The notes: generated from the letters alone by a model not told the origin. DNA of 64,000 nt from Stygiobacter sp. (GCA_006218045.1 VBWB01000021.1:1-64000); one strand, 5' to 3'; shown: positions 1 to 10,843, numbered from the stretch's first letter. A program made the numbers and translations.

Positions 1-1854
1 GGCCAGCAGGTCCTCGGCGCTGATGGTGATGACGCCCGAATCCTCGGCCACGTCGCGCAAATCGACCGGGCCGGTGACCACGGTGGCGTCATCGACGGCG
101 CCCACATTGACCTCGACCACCTGTTCGGTGACGCTGCCCTGGGCATCGGTGATGCGCACGGTAAAGGTGTCGGTGCCGCTCCAATTGGCATCAGTGGCGA
201 CGAAACTGTAGGTGCCGTTGCTGTTCAACGTCACCGTGCCGTGCTGCGCATCGCCGACCAGCTCAAGGGTCGAAGCGGCACCCTGATTGTCCACATCGGT
301 CACGCCGATGGAACCGGTGATCACCGTATCTTCGTCGCCCGAACCGCCAGCAAGGGTGACTTGCGGGGCGTCGTCCACATTGGCGATGTTCAGATTCATG
401 GTGTTGGTAAGGGTGGACCCATCGGCGCTGGTCACCGTGTAGGTGACGGTGTCGCTGCCGAAATAGTCCCCACTCAGCTGATAGGTGAAGGTGCCGTCGC
501 CATTGGCGATGACCGAACCATGGGTCGGCTGCTCGAAGCTGATGGTCACCGGGCTGCCATCGGGATCGCTGGCATCGATGGCGAAGCGCAGGCTGGTGCC
601 TTCCTGGGTTTCGACCGGATTGGGGACCGGCACTAAGGTGGGGCTGTTGTCGCCCGGCAGGTCGATCAGGATGCCATTGTCGACGACGGCATCGTCGGTG
701 GCGTTGACGGTGATGGTCACCGGCACCTCGGTGGCGCCGCCTTGGTCGTCATAGACCTTGACGGTGAAGGTTTCGCTGCCGTTCCAGTTGGGAGTCTCGG
801 CGACGAAGGTGAAGGTGCCGTCGGCATTGACGGTCAAAGTACCAGGATGGTCGCCGGCCACCACTTCATAGCCGACGATGGCGCCGTCGATGTCGTTGGC
901 GCTGATGGAGCCGGTCACCGTGGTCGCGGCGCTGGTGGTGCTTTCATCGCCGACACCGCCGGTGACGGTGATCACCGATTCGTCATCCACATTGGCGATG
1001 TTGAGCTCGACCGTCTGGCTGACGGTATTGCCTTCGTCATCGCTGACGAAGACGGTGAAGCTGTCGGTGCCGAAATAATTGGCATGGGGGCGATATTCGT
1101 AGGTACCGTCGCCATTGACGATGATGTCGCCGTTGGCGGGCTCGCTGAAATTGATCACCACGTCGCCGCCATCGGGGTCGGTGGCGTCGACGCCGAAAGT
1201 CAGGTTCTGGTCTTCGGTCCAGTCGATGGGGGTGGGGACCGGCACCAGGGTCGGGTCGTTGTCGCCGGGGATGTCGATGAGGATGCCGCCGATGGTCGGC
1301 TGGCTATCGACGAAGGTTTCCTCCAGCACCGCCTCGGGCACCACTTCGATGATTTCTTCGGTGGCGACGTCGACGGCGGCCCCTTCGACGACAGTCTCGG
1401 CCTCCTCTTCCTCGACGATCTCGATGCCTTCGCCGAAGACGATGTTCTGTGCCGACAGGTCTTCCTGCACCTCCATGTTGACGGAGGTATCGAGCGCTTC
1501 GGCAACCGGGGCGGTATCCTCAACCTCGGTGGCGGCCACTTCGGGAAGTTCCACCGGCGCCGGCGGCGCCTGCTCGACGACGATTTCCTCGGTCTGGATC
1601 AGACCGGCCTGAACCTGCAAGCCTTCCTGCACCTGATTGCCCGAGCCCGAGCCCTGGTGGATGGTGGCCAAGCCGCCCATGGCGGCGTCGCTGACATCGA
1701 TGTTGCGCACCAGATTGAGGCGGGATTCGCCCAGGCTTTGATTGCCGACATCGGACAGGACGGTCAGATCGTCCAATGCCTGCTGCGCATTCTCGGTCGG
1801 AGCATTGCTGTTCGCGTTCTCTTCCGGGGCGTCGTTCAGGTTTTCGTCGGCCAT
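1..1854 (-). CDS. Giant repetitive cell-surface/adhesin-type protein, N-terminal part (3' end outside window)
   Basis: Only about the first 617 residues are visible; the gene runs off the left edge. The ATG at 1854 has AGGAG six bases upstream. Residues 1 to about 200 form an acidic, Glu/Val-rich, low-complexity region without an evident Sec signal peptide. After that come Ig/cadherin-like beta repeats: one type carries DGTYEYRPHANYFGTDSF (tandem-95-like), the other GTLTVNADGTFTF (VCBS-like). The phrase GILIDIPGDN/GILIDLPGDN recurs exactly 204 codons apart, so the repeat is a composite of both types. Proteins of this architecture are usually large adhesins or RTX proteins exported by type I secretion through a C-terminal signal. 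That end is not visible, so export and role are inferred. The nearest alternative is another VCBS/cadherin-domain protein of unknown function. Confidence 0.8.
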   Translation of the reverse strand, partial: MADENLNDAPEENANSNAPTENAQQALDDLTVLSDVGNQSLGESRLNLVRNIDVSDAAMGGLATIHQGSGSGNQVQEGLQVQAGLIQTEEIVVEQAPPAPVELPEVAATEVEDTAPVAEALDTSVNMEVQEDLSAQNIVFGEGIEIVEEEEAETVVEGAAVDVATEEIIEVVPEAVLEETFVDSQPTIGGILIDIPGDNDPTLVPVPTPIDWTEDQNLTFGVDATDPDGGDVVINFSEPANGDIIVNGDGTYEYRPHANYFGTDSFTVFVSDDEGNTVSQTVELNIANVDDESVITVTGGVGDESTTSAATTVTGSISANDIDGAIVGYEVVAGDHPGTLTVNADGTFTFVAETPNWNGSETFTVKVYDDQGGATEVPVTITVNATDDAVVDNGILIDLPGDNSPTLVPVPNPVETQEGTSLRFAIDASDPDGSPVTISFEQPTHGSVIANGDGTFTYQLSGDYFGSDTVTYTVTSADGSTLTNTMNLNIANVDDAPQVTLAGGSGDEDTVITGSIGVTDVDNQGAASTLELVGDAQHGTVTLNSNGTYSFVATDANWSGTDTFTVRITDAQGSVTEQVVEVNVGAVDDATVVTGPVDLRDVAEDSGVITISAEDLLA

Positions 1855-1869
1855 TGTCTGCTCCTGGGC

Positions 1870-1902
1870 AAAAAAAATCCCGGGCGCAATGCGCTCCGGG
1901 AT
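1870..1902 (-). terminator. Hairpin plus U8 tract between uvrB and the surface-protein gene
   Basis: On the minus strand a GC-rich stem (ATCCCGG pairing with CCGGGAT, plus an inner GCGC/GCGC with one bulge, 1877-1902) is followed by eight T. This is a textbook intrinsic terminator for uvrB. However, the T tract ends only 15 bases before the ATG of the surface-protein gene, directly against its AGGAG. No promoter fits between them, so any transcript of that gene starting upstream must cross this hairpin. A TATGAT-like -10 sits in the 1903-1950 spacer. Confidence 0.75.
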
Positions 1903-1950
1903 CATTCACCAATCATATTGGATTAAATTTTACGGGGAATCCAGCGGATT

Positions 1951-4058
<2,108 letters not shown>

Positions 4059-4062
<4 letters not shown>

Positions 4063-4865
4063 CCGGCCAGTTCCTTGCCGCGACGGGTCGCCGCCGCCAC
4101 CGCATCGGTCATCAAGGGCGCCATGCCCTTGGCCTCATCCATCAGCACCGCCAGGGCAGCGGCGGTGGTGCCGCCGGGGCTGGTGACGTTGATGCGCAAC
4201 TGGGCCGAACTGTCCAAGGATTGGCGCAGCAATTCGCCGCCGCCCGACACCGTCGCCCGAGCCAGACGGTCGGCCAGATCAGCCGGCAATCCAGCCGCCA
4301 CCCCCGCCGCCGCCATCACCTCGGCCAACAGGAACACATAAGCGGGACCGGAACCGGAAACGGCGGTGACCGCGTCCATCTGGCTTTCATCGTCGATCCA
4401 GGCCACCTCGCCCACCGCCTCCAACAGCGATTGCGCCAGGGCGCGCGGTTCTTGGGCCACATTGGCGCCGGCGTAACAGACGGTGATGCCGCGCCGCACC
4501 GCCGCCGGGGTGTTGGGCATGGCGCGGATGACGGCCGCCGCCTCGCCCAGATGCCGACGGAAAAACTCGACCGGCTTGCCGGCGGCGATGGACAGGAAGA
4601 CGGTGTGACCGGCCAGCCGGGCATAGGCCGGCAGCACCTGGGCCATCACCTGCGGCTTGACCGCCAGGATGGTGATGTCGGGGGTAAAGGTCTTGGACAG
4701 CAGATCGACGTCGCCCAGCACGGTGACGCCATCGGGCAATCCCTGGGCATGGGGATCGACCACCACCACGTCGGCGGCGCGGATTCCCTGTTCCAGCCAG
4801 CCGGCCAGCATGGCCGAGCCCATCTTGCCGCAGCCCACCAGCAAAATCTTGGTCACGATCGTCAC
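4059..4865 (-). CDS. proC: Pyrroline-5-carboxylate reductase
   Basis: Catalyses the last step of proline synthesis, NAD(P)H-dependent reduction of 1-pyrroline-5-carboxylate, in the cytosol. The N-terminal Rossmann fold has the glycine motif [13 protein letters not shown]. The C-terminal dimerisation domain carries the family signature around [15 protein letters not shown] and [14 protein letters not shown]. At 268 residues the length is typical. The start drawn is GTG at 4865. A second GTG at 4856 sits at a better distance from a GGGG motif and cannot be excluded. The gene is followed immediately by uvrB with a 4-base overlap. It lies downstream of the YbjN-domain gene on the same strand. Confidence 0.95.
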
Positions 4866-4930
4866 CCCATGAATCCGTCAAGGGGCACAGATGACCACAG
4901 GCGGGCGGGCGGGATCAAGGGGTCTGCCCG

Positions 4931-4970
4931 TGCGCCCCGTGAACGGGGCCGCTCGGCGCCGCGCCGGCTT
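4931..4970 (+). repeat. Short GC-rich hairpin repeat, copy 1
   Basis: A stretch with the hairpin CCCCGTGAACGGGG followed by CCGCTC and a GCCGCGC arm ending in GGCTT. A similar arrangement occurs at 30279-30320, where the first hairpin is CCCGTGGACGGG. The loop and the CCGCTC block are conserved while stem bases differ. It occupies the spacer between the YbjN-domain gene and proC. Function unknown; it may be a REP-type element. Confidence 0.4.
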
Positions 4971-5473
4971 CAGGCTTCGCCGACGGTGTCCAACAGCGAA
5001 CAGGCCACCGCGTCCTTGGCCGACTTGCCGCCCCAGATGACGAACTGGAAGGCCGGATAGAAGCGCTCGCACTCGGTCAGCGCGATATCCATCAAATCTT
5101 CCACCTGCTCCGGCGACAGCCCCTCGGTGCCGCGCACCAGCGAGGTATGGCGGAACATGGGCACGCCCTCGTCGTCCCACAGGCCGAAATGGCCCAGCCA
5201 CAGCTTTTCATTGATGGCGGCCAGAAGCTCGCAGATGGCGGCATGCTTGCCCGCCGGCACCTTCATATCGAAAGCGCAGGTGAAATGCATGGCGCCCATA
5301 TCCTCGCGCCAGGCGAAATAAAGCGAGTAATTGCACCACTTGCCCGGCATTTCGACCGCCAATTCGTCATCGGAACGGCGGTCAAAGGCCCAGTCATTGG
5401 CGGTAACGAATTGCTCGATCAAGTCCAAGGGATTGATGACGAAGTCTTCCTCGTGCGCGAGGGCCATGGACAT
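4970..5473 (-). CDS. YbjN-domain protein
   Basis: A 167-residue cytosolic protein of the YbjN family, a fold related to type III secretion chaperones whose biochemical role is not settled. Visible are the conserved N-terminal helix (FVINPLDLIEQFVTAN), the YSLYFAWREDMGAMHFTCAF strand region and a C-terminal helix pair. The longer reading frame to 5524 lacks a ribosome site. The ATG at 5473 is preceded by GGAGG at eight bases and gives MSMALAHEEDF, so I chose it. Its neighbours, a ubiK homologue upstream and proC downstream, match an arrangement common in alphaproteobacteria. Confidence 0.85.
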   Translation of the reverse strand: MSMALAHEEDFVINPLDLIEQFVTANDWAFDRRSDDELAVEMPGKWCNYSLYFAWREDMGAMHFTCAFDMKVPAGKHAAICELLAAINEKLWLGHFGLWDDEGVPMFRHTSLVRGTEGLSPEQVEDLMDIALTECERFYPAFQFVIWGGKSAKDAVACSLLDTVGEA

Positions 5474-5649
5474 ACTCTCGTCCTCCGGGGCTTGGCGTCG
5501 CGACAGGCCGGGGCGCCAATCCAAAAATAGTATGGAACGTACCGCCAGCCACTAGGGCTAGGCTAGCCACAGCCGTCGCCGCGATGCAAGACAAAGCATG
5601 CGGCGGCACATCAATTCTTGTGGATAAACCGTTTATAGTGACGGTGTTG

Positions 5650-5907
5650 TTACGAGGACTTGTCGGCCAGCTTGGCTTCCAGATCGGCCAGTCGCTTGGC
5701 CAGGGCGTCGTTTTCCTCGCGCGCCTTGACGGCCATGTCGCGCACCACCTCGAATTCCTCGCGCGGGACCATGTCGACACCAGCCATGAAGCGTTCCATC
5801 TGCTGGCGGATCAACGCCTCGACTTCCGCCCGCAGGCCCGACAACGCCCCCAGCGCACCGCCGGCCATGCGGGCGAGATCGTCGAAAAAGGGGTTCTGGG
5901 TCTGCAT
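5650..5907 (-). CDS. ubiK: UbiK/BMFP-family accessory factor
   Basis: An 85-residue protein of the BMFP (YqiC) family. Its helical N-terminus (NPFFDDLARMAGGALGALSG) is followed by a coiled coil rich in Glu, Arg, Lys and Ala (REENDALAKRLADLEAKLA). In gammaproteobacteria the family member UbiK is a non-catalytic assembly or lipid-binding factor for aerobic ubiquinone synthesis, and it forms trimers through the coiled coil. That this homologue does the same is inference, though ubiE and ubiB are present elsewhere in the window. It is divergent from hldD, with about 110 bases between the starts. Confidence 0.82.
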   Translation of the reverse strand: MQTQNPFFDDLARMAGGALGALSGLRAEVEALIRQQMERFMAGVDMVPREEFEVVRDMAVKAREENDALAKRLADLEAKLADKSS

Positions 5908-5961
5908 GGGTCATACTCGCGTTTTGGAAATCTCCTTTCATTATGGGCGGTGGACGGCGAA

Positions 5962-5990
5962 TTGCAATGGCGCCCGCCCCGTCCTATAAC
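5962..5990 (+). promoter_or_regulatory. Predicted sigma70-type promoter for hldD
   Basis: TTGCAA (5962-5967), a 17-base spacer and TATAAC (5985-5990) lie 32 bases before the hldD start codon on the plus strand. The spacing is ideal and both hexamers are close to consensus. Predicted from sequence only. Confidence 0.5.
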
Positions 5991-6021
5991 CAAGACGCTA
6001 AATTTATGGGAGCATGTGACC

Positions 6022-7008
6022 ATGATCGTCGTCACCGGAGGCGCCGGCTTTATCGGTTCCAACATCCTGGCCGCGCTGGAAGCGCGTGACGCCGGCAAGC
6101 TGGTGGTGTGCGACCGCCTGCGCTCCAACGACAAATGGAAGAACATCGCCAAGCGCGAATTGGCCGATATCGTCCACCCCGAGCAATTGTTCGACTTCCT
6201 CGAAGCCAACCGCAAGCACATCCAGGTCATCTTCCACATGGGGGCGATTTCCGCCACCACCGAGACCGACGGCGACAAGATCGCCGCCAACAATTTCTCG
6301 CTGTCGCTGGCCTTGTGGAAATGGTGCGCCCTGTCCAACGTGCGCTTCATCTATGCGTCGAGCGCGGCCACCTATGGCGACGGCTCGTATGGCTTCGACG
6401 ACGATTGGTCCATCGACCATCTGGCCAAGCTGCAACCCTTGAACGCCTATGGCTGGTCCAAGCATCTGTTCGACCGCCGCGTCGCCCGCAAGATCCAGCA
6501 AGGATCCCGAAAGCCGCCGCAATTCGCCGGCCTCAAATTCTTCAACGTCTACGGCCCCAACGAATACCACAAGGGCGGCCAGCAAAGCGTGGTGTCGCAG
6601 ATCTATCCGCACGCCAAGCAGGACGCCGCCTATCAGCTGTTCCGCTCGCACAATCCGCAATACAAGGATGGCGGGCAGATGCGCGACTTCATCTGGGTGG
6701 AAGACTGCGTCGAGGTGATGATGTGGCTGCTGGACAATCCCCAGGTCAACGGCATCTTCAACGTCGGCACCGGCAAAGCCCGCTCGTTCATCGATCTGGC
6801 GTCGCAGGTGTACAAGGCGCTGGGCAAGGAACCCAAGATCAAGTTCCAAGACACCCCCATCGCCATCCGCGACAAGTACCAGTACTTCACCCAGGCCAAC
6901 GAGAAGAACCTGCGGGCGGCGGGCTATACCCGTCCCTTCACCAGCCTGGAAGAAGGCGTGACCAAATACGTGCAGCACTTCCTGGACCGTCCCGACCGCT
7001 ACAAGTAA
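6022..7008 (+). CDS. hldD: ADP-L-glycero-D-manno-heptose 6-epimerase
   Basis: Converts ADP-D-glycero-D-manno-heptose to the L-glycero form, the donor for the inner core of lipopolysaccharide. This is an NADP-dependent extended short-chain dehydrogenase of 328 residues. It has the N-terminal TGGAGFIGSN nucleotide motif, the catalytic YGWSK (Tyr-x-x-x-Lys), ASSAATYGDG and the family block FFNVYGPNEYHKGGQ. The open frame extends far upstream, but the ATG at 6022 begins MIVVTGG with GGGAG upstream and is clearly the start. lgt follows after 8 bases, so co-transcription is likely. A heptosyltransferase-type GT9 gene lies near the right end of the window. Confidence 0.96.
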   Translation: MIVVTGGAGFIGSNILAALEARDAGKLVVCDRLRSNDKWKNIAKRELADIVHPEQLFDFLEANRKHIQVIFHMGAISATTETDGDKIAANNFSLSLALWKWCALSNVRFIYASSAATYGDGSYGFDDDWSIDHLAKLQPLNAYGWSKHLFDRRVARKIQQGSRKPPQFAGLKFFNVYGPNEYHKGGQQSVVSQIYPHAKQDAAYQLFRSHNPQYKDGGQMRDFIWVEDCVEVMMWLLDNPQVNGIFNVGTGKARSFIDLASQVYKALGKEPKIKFQDTPIAIRDKYQYFTQANEKNLRAAGYTRPFTSLEEGVTKYVQHFLDRPDRYK

Positions 7009-7016
7009 GGCTCGCC

Positions 7017-7814
7017 ATGTTGACCTATCCGCATATCGACCCCATCGCCATCCAGCTGGGGCCGATCGCCATCCGCTGGTACGCTTTGGCCTATATCTCC
7101 GGCCTGACCCTGGGTTGGCTGTACATCAAGCGACTGGTGCGCTTTCCGCCCCATGCCATGCGGGAAGCCGACGTGGACGACTTCCTGGTCTGGGCCACCC
7201 TGGGCGTGGTGTTCGGCGGACGACTGGGCTATGTGCTGTTCTACAAGCCGGGCTATTATTTCAGCCATCCGCTGGAAATCTTTCAATTATGGCAAGGCGG
7301 CATGGCCTTCCATGGCGGCGCCCTGGGCGTCATCCTCGCCATCATCCTGTTCGCCCGGCGCCGCGGCCTCAACCTGTTCGCCATCGGCGACGCGGTGTGC
7401 TGCGCCGTGCCCATCGGCCTGTTCTTCGGCCGCATCGCCAATTTCATCAATGGCGAGCTTTATGGCCGCGTCGCCCCCGACGCCTTGTTCGCCATGGTCT
7501 TCCCCGGCGGCGGGCCGGAGCCGCGCCACCCCAGCCAGCTTTATCAAGCCGGGCTGGAAGGCTTGGCCCTGTTCGTGCTGCTGGCGGTATTGTGGCGGAT
7601 CAGGCCGTTTCGGGAAAAGCGCGGCGCCCTCGCCGGCACCTTCCTGATGGGCTACGGCGTTGCCCGCATCATCGGCGAATTCTTCCGCCAGCCCGACGCC
7701 CATCTGGGCTTTCTGATCGGCGGCGCCACCATGGGGCAATTGCTGTCCATTCCGTTGGTCCTGGCCGGGGCCGGGGTGATCGCCTGGGCGTTCAAGCGCG
7801 GACACCGGCCCTGA
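7017..7814 (+). CDS. lgt: Prolipoprotein diacylglyceryl transferase
   Basis: Inner-membrane enzyme that transfers diacylglycerol from phosphatidylglycerol to the lipobox cysteine of prolipoproteins, the first step of lipoprotein maturation. It is 265 residues with about seven hydrophobic segments. The Lgt signature region GRIANFINGELYGRVA is present, as is the early motif IAIRWYALAYISG. The ATG at 7017 follows hldD by 8 bases. Its TGA overlaps the ATG of the next gene (TGATG), so translation is coupled. At least two lipoproteins in this window (9728 and 44817) would be substrates. Confidence 0.96.
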   Translation: MLTYPHIDPIAIQLGPIAIRWYALAYISGLTLGWLYIKRLVRFPPHAMREADVDDFLVWATLGVVFGGRLGYVLFYKPGYYFSHPLEIFQLWQGGMAFHGGALGVILAIILFARRRGLNLFAIGDAVCCAVPIGLFFGRIANFINGELYGRVAPDALFAMVFPGGGPEPRHPSQLYQAGLEGLALFVLLAVLWRIRPFREKRGALAGTFLMGYGVARIIGEFFRQPDAHLGFLIGGATMGQLLSIPLVLAGAGVIAWAFKRGHRP

Positions 7815-8869
7815 TGCAGTCCCTGGCGGAACAACTGGCGGCACGCATCGCCCGGGGCGGACCGGTCACCGTCGCCGATTTCATGCATGAGGCGGTGACG
7901 CATTATTACGCCAACCGCGACCCCTTCGGTCGGCAGGGCGATTTCACCACCGCCCCCGAGGTCAGCCAGATGTTCGGCGAATTGATCGGGCTGTGGTGCA
8001 TCATGGTCTGGCAGATGATGGGGGCGCCTGACAAGGTGGTGCTGGCCGAATTGGGGCCGGGGCGCGGCACCTTGATGAATGACCTGCTGCGGGCCGCCGG
8101 CGTGGTACCGGCCTTCGTCAAGGCCGCCGACATCCGGCTGGTGGAAACCAGCCCGCATCTGGTCGCCCTGCAACGCCAGACCCTGAGCGGGCGCGACGTG
8201 CAGTGGTGCGAAAGCTTCGACCAAGTGCCCGACGGACCGCTGATCGTCATCGCCAATGAATTGTTCGACGCCCTGCCCATCCGCCAGTTCATCCGGCAGG
8301 ACGGCCAATGGCGCGAACGCATGGTCGGGCTGGACGGCGACGCTTTTTGCTTCATCACCGGCCCGGCGACCGAGCCCGATCTGCCGCCGGAGCTGCTGGC
8401 GACCGCCCCCGATGGCGCCATCGTCGAGACCTGCGATGACGGCCGTGCGTTAGCCGCCGGTTTGGGCAAGCGGCTGAACCGCCAGCCCGGCTTCGCCCTG
8501 ATCGTCGATTACGGCCATGGCCGCAGCGGCACGGGCGACACGCTTCAGGCGGTGCGCCACCACCGCTTTCATCCGGTGCTCGACCAGCCCGGTCTGGCCG
8601 ACATCACCGCCCATGTGGATTTTCAGGCCCTGGCGGCGTCAGCGGTGCCGGCGCGGGCCTGGGGACCGGTGGATCAGAGTGACTTCCTGCGCGCGCTCGG
8701 CATCGAAACCCGCGCCCATCTTTTGGCCCAAGCCGGTGGCGACAAGGTGGCCGCCGACGTCATGGGCCAGTTGCGGCGCTTGATCGATCCGGGGGAAATG
8801 GGCACCTTGTTCAAAGCCTTGGCCTTGGCGTCGCCCCACTTCCCGGCGCCGCCCGGCTTCGTCAGTTGA
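7814..8869 (+). CDS. MidA/NDUFAF7-like SAM-dependent methyltransferase
   Basis: A 351-residue class I methyltransferase of the family that includes mitochondrial NDUFAF7/MidA, which methylates an arginine of a complex I subunit during assembly. The N-terminal part has FMHEAVTHYYANRDPFG and GDFTTAPEVSQMFGELIG, both typical of the family. The SAM site is LAELGPGRGTLMNDLLRA, followed by NELFDALPIRQF. The ATG at 7814 overlaps the lgt stop. Order lgt, this gene, pgeF is frequent in Rhodospirillales. The bacterial substrate is not known from sequence; a complex I role would be inference. Confidence 0.88.
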   Translation: MQSLAEQLAARIARGGPVTVADFMHEAVTHYYANRDPFGRQGDFTTAPEVSQMFGELIGLWCIMVWQMMGAPDKVVLAELGPGRGTLMNDLLRAAGVVPAFVKAADIRLVETSPHLVALQRQTLSGRDVQWCESFDQVPDGPLIVIANELFDALPIRQFIRQDGQWRERMVGLDGDAFCFITGPATEPDLPPELLATAPDGAIVETCDDGRALAAGLGKRLNRQPGFALIVDYGHGRSGTGDTLQAVRHHRFHPVLDQPGLADITAHVDFQALAASAVPARAWGPVDQSDFLRALGIETRAHLLAQAGGDKVAADVMGQLRRLIDPGEMGTLFKALALASPHFPAPPGFVS

Positions 8870-8879
8870 AAGTGACCGC

Positions 8880-9647
8880 ATGATCACCCTGTCCGCGCTC
8901 AATGAAATCATCCGCATCCGCCACGGTTTCTTCACCCGTGAGGGCGGGGTGTCGACGGGGCTTTACGCCTCGCTCAATTGCGGTCCGGGCTCGGCCGACC
9001 AGCCGGCGGCGGTGGCGGAAAACCGCGCTCGCGCCATGGCCATGATGGACTTGCCGCAAACCGCCCTGATCACCGTGCATCAGGCCCATACGCCCGACGT
9101 GGTCACCGTCACCGGTCCCTGGGCCGAGGGTGCCCGCCCCACCGCCGATGCCATGGTCACCACCCAGCCCGGCCTGGCCCTGGGCATCCTGACCGCCGAT
9201 TGCGCTCCGGTTTTGCTGGCCGACCGCAAGAACGGTATCGTCGCCGCCGCCCATGCCGGCTGGAAGGGCGCCATCGGCGGCATCTTGGAAAACACCATTG
9301 CCCGCATGGTCGAACTGGGGGCCAAGCCCGAAAACGTGGTCGGCGCCATCGGCCCCTGCATCGGCCAGCGTTCCTACGAGGTCGGCCCCGATTTCCCCGC
9401 CGCCTTCCTGGCCGAAAGCGCCGACAATGGCGATTTCTTCGCCCCCAGTCGCCGCGACGGTCATTTCCTCTTCGATCTGCCCGGCTATGTGTCGCGCAAG
9501 CTGGCGCGGCTGGGTCTGGTGGACGTCACCCGCGTCCCCGCCGACACCTGCCGCGACGGCGCCCGTTTCTTCAGTTATCGCCGCGCCACCTTGAACAACG
9601 AGCCCGATTACGGACGGCAAATGTCGGTGATCGTGCTGGAGCGTTAG
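8880..9647 (+). CDS. pgeF: Peptidoglycan editing factor PgeF (YfiH, laccase-domain)
   Basis: A 255-residue YfiH-family protein. Members act on peptidoglycan precursors, removing wrongly incorporated L-serine-containing UDP-MurNAc dipeptide, and some also show purine nucleoside phosphorylase or laccase-like activity. The metal/active-site triad is visible: His in TVHQAHTPDVV, Cys in LTADCAPVLLADR and His in AAAHAGWKGAIGG. The start ATG at 8880 is 10 bases after the previous stop. The gene is co-directional with lgt and the methyltransferase gene, and a short ORF follows at once. Confidence 0.92.
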   Translation: MITLSALNEIIRIRHGFFTREGGVSTGLYASLNCGPGSADQPAAVAENRARAMAMMDLPQTALITVHQAHTPDVVTVTGPWAEGARPTADAMVTTQPGLALGILTADCAPVLLADRKNGIVAAAHAGWKGAIGGILENTIARMVELGAKPENVVGAIGPCIGQRSYEVGPDFPAAFLAESADNGDFFAPSRRDGHFLFDLPGYVSRKLARLGLVDVTRVPADTCRDGARFFSYRRATLNNEPDYGRQMSVIVLER

Positions 9648-9650
9648 GTC

Positions 9651-9728
9651 ATGCCCCATCTCATGATGTTCGGCGCCTTCCTGCTGTTGGGCACCCTGGT
9701 CACCTGTGTCGCCATGGTCGCCGGCTGA
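9651..9728 (+). CDS. 25-residue hydrophobic peptide (small membrane protein candidate)
   Basis: A complete ORF between pgeF and the lipoprotein gene, reading MPHLMMFGAFLLLG then TLVTCVAMVAG. It starts 3 bases after the pgeF stop with GGAG about nine bases upstream. It ends in a TGA that shares an A with the ATG of the next gene (TGATG). The peptide is almost entirely hydrophobic and long enough for one membrane span. I do not recognise a family. It may be a real small membrane protein or a translational coupler for the lipoprotein gene. Judged real from the ribosome site and the coupled junction; no further support is visible. Confidence 0.5.
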   Translation: MPHLMMFGAFLLLGTLVTCVAMVAG

Positions 9729-10843
9729 TGCGGATCATCGCCGTCCTGGCCCTGCTGTTGGCCGTGGCGGCCTGCGAAACGGTTCCTCGCCCGTTCAAGC
9801 ACGAGGAAGGCATGGGCAGCGCCCTGGCCCGGCCCAAGCTGGGACGCGGCATCGCCTTGCACAGCGCTGACGACATGGTCTCGGTCGAGGCCCTGTCCGA
9901 AGCGGTGATCAAGGCCTTTGAAGAGCGCGAAATCCCGGTCACCTTGCGCCGCGGCCCCGGCTTCGGTCGGGTGATCGAGGTGGCGCCCGCAGGCGATGCC
10001 GTGCTGTGGCGGCTGCTCGCCGCCGATGGGGCCGAGATGCACCGCCTCAGCACCCCCGCCGCCCTGTCCGGCAAGCTGGCCGCCGCCCAGGTGGCGGCCC
10101 GGTTCCATCCGTTTCTGGAAGACCCCGACGCCAAACCGCAACTGGCCCCGGGCCGCGTCCTGGCGCAAATGCCGAAAGTCCGTATCGAGCCGATGAAAGG
10201 CCTGCCCGGCGACGGCGACACCGCCTTGCCCCTGGCCCTGACCAAGGCCCTGGCGCGCGAACGGGTCGAAATCGCCGCCGACGCGGCCTATACGGTGGTC
10301 GGCGTCGTCACCATCGCCCAGGTCAACACCACCGACGACAACGTCAGCATTTCCTGGCTGATCAAGCAAGGCAGCGCCGCCGGTCCCCAATTGGCCCGCA
10401 TCGACCAAAGCGGCGCGGTGCCGCGCGGGCGGCTGAACCTGGGCTGGGGCAGCATGGCCCGCGATATCGCCGAAGGCGGCGCCTCGGGCGTGGCCGAAGT
10501 GCTGCGCGCCGCCGAGCGCAACCGCAAGGAGCGGGAGGCCGAGGCCGGGCCAAGGCAGTTTACAGAACCAAGACCGGCTGATATAGGAAAGCCCGAATCA
10601 AGCGACCAGACCGATCCGGCGCGGACCAGCCCGCCGCCGCCTGAGGAACCGGCCCCGCCCGCGGCGGCCGCCTCCCCCCAGGCACCGCCCCAGGCGATGC
10701 CGGCCAAGCCCGTCGAGGCTCAGCCGGTACAGCCGAAGTCAGCGAAGGCGACGAAACCGGCCAAGTCCAATGCCCGCAAGAAAGTTAAGCCGGCCCCGGC
10801 CAAGACGGCCAAGGCGGCTCCCCGGACCAAGCCCGACAGGTAA
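9728..10843 (+). CDS. Lipoprotein with Pro/Ala/Lys-rich C-terminal tail
   Basis: A 371-residue protein with a lipoprotein signal peptide: [16 protein letters not shown] has the lipobox ending at Cys16. Residues 17 to about 275 form a globular region of unknown function (for example [21 protein letters not shown]). Residues 290-371 are low-complexity: first Pro/Ala/Glu, then Lys/Ala/Pro repeats such as [20 protein letters not shown]. The basic tail could contact peptidoglycan, DNA or membrane phospholipid; that is speculation. The start is coupled to the 25-codon ORF, and prs begins 7 bases after the stop. I do not recognise a named family. Confidence 0.8.
   Translation: MRIIAVLALLLAVAACETVPRPFKHEEGMGSALARPKLGRGIALHSADDMVSVEALSEAVIKAFEEREIPVTLRRGPGFGRVIEVAPAGDAVLWRLLAADGAEMHRLSTPAALSGKLAAAQVAARFHPFLEDPDAKPQLAPGRVLAQMPKVRIEPMKGLPGDGDTALPLALTKALARERVEIAADAAYTVVGVVTIAQVNTTDDNVSISWLIKQGSAAGPQLARIDQSGAVPRGRLNLGWGSMARDIAEGGASGVAEVLRAAERNRKEREAEAGPRQFTEPRPADIGKPESSDQTDPARTSPPPPEEPAPPAAAASPQAPPQAMPAKPVEAQPVQPKSAKATKPAKSNARKKVKPAPAKTAKAAPRTKPDR

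Noticed and set aside
742-1926. A 394-codon open frame on the plus strand
   Set aside because: Antisense shadow of the surface-protein gene caused by GC-rich third positions; low-complexity Gly/Asp/His composition and no ribosome site.
5619-5627. Exact DnaA-box consensus (TGTGGATAA)
   Set aside because: A single 9-mer on either strand is expected about once in 120-130 kb by chance, there is no cluster of boxes or AT-rich unwinding region, and dnaA is not here, so I do not call an origin.
5633-5941. A 102-codon frame over the ubiK gene
   Set aside because: It overlaps ubiK in another frame on the same strand and has no family features.
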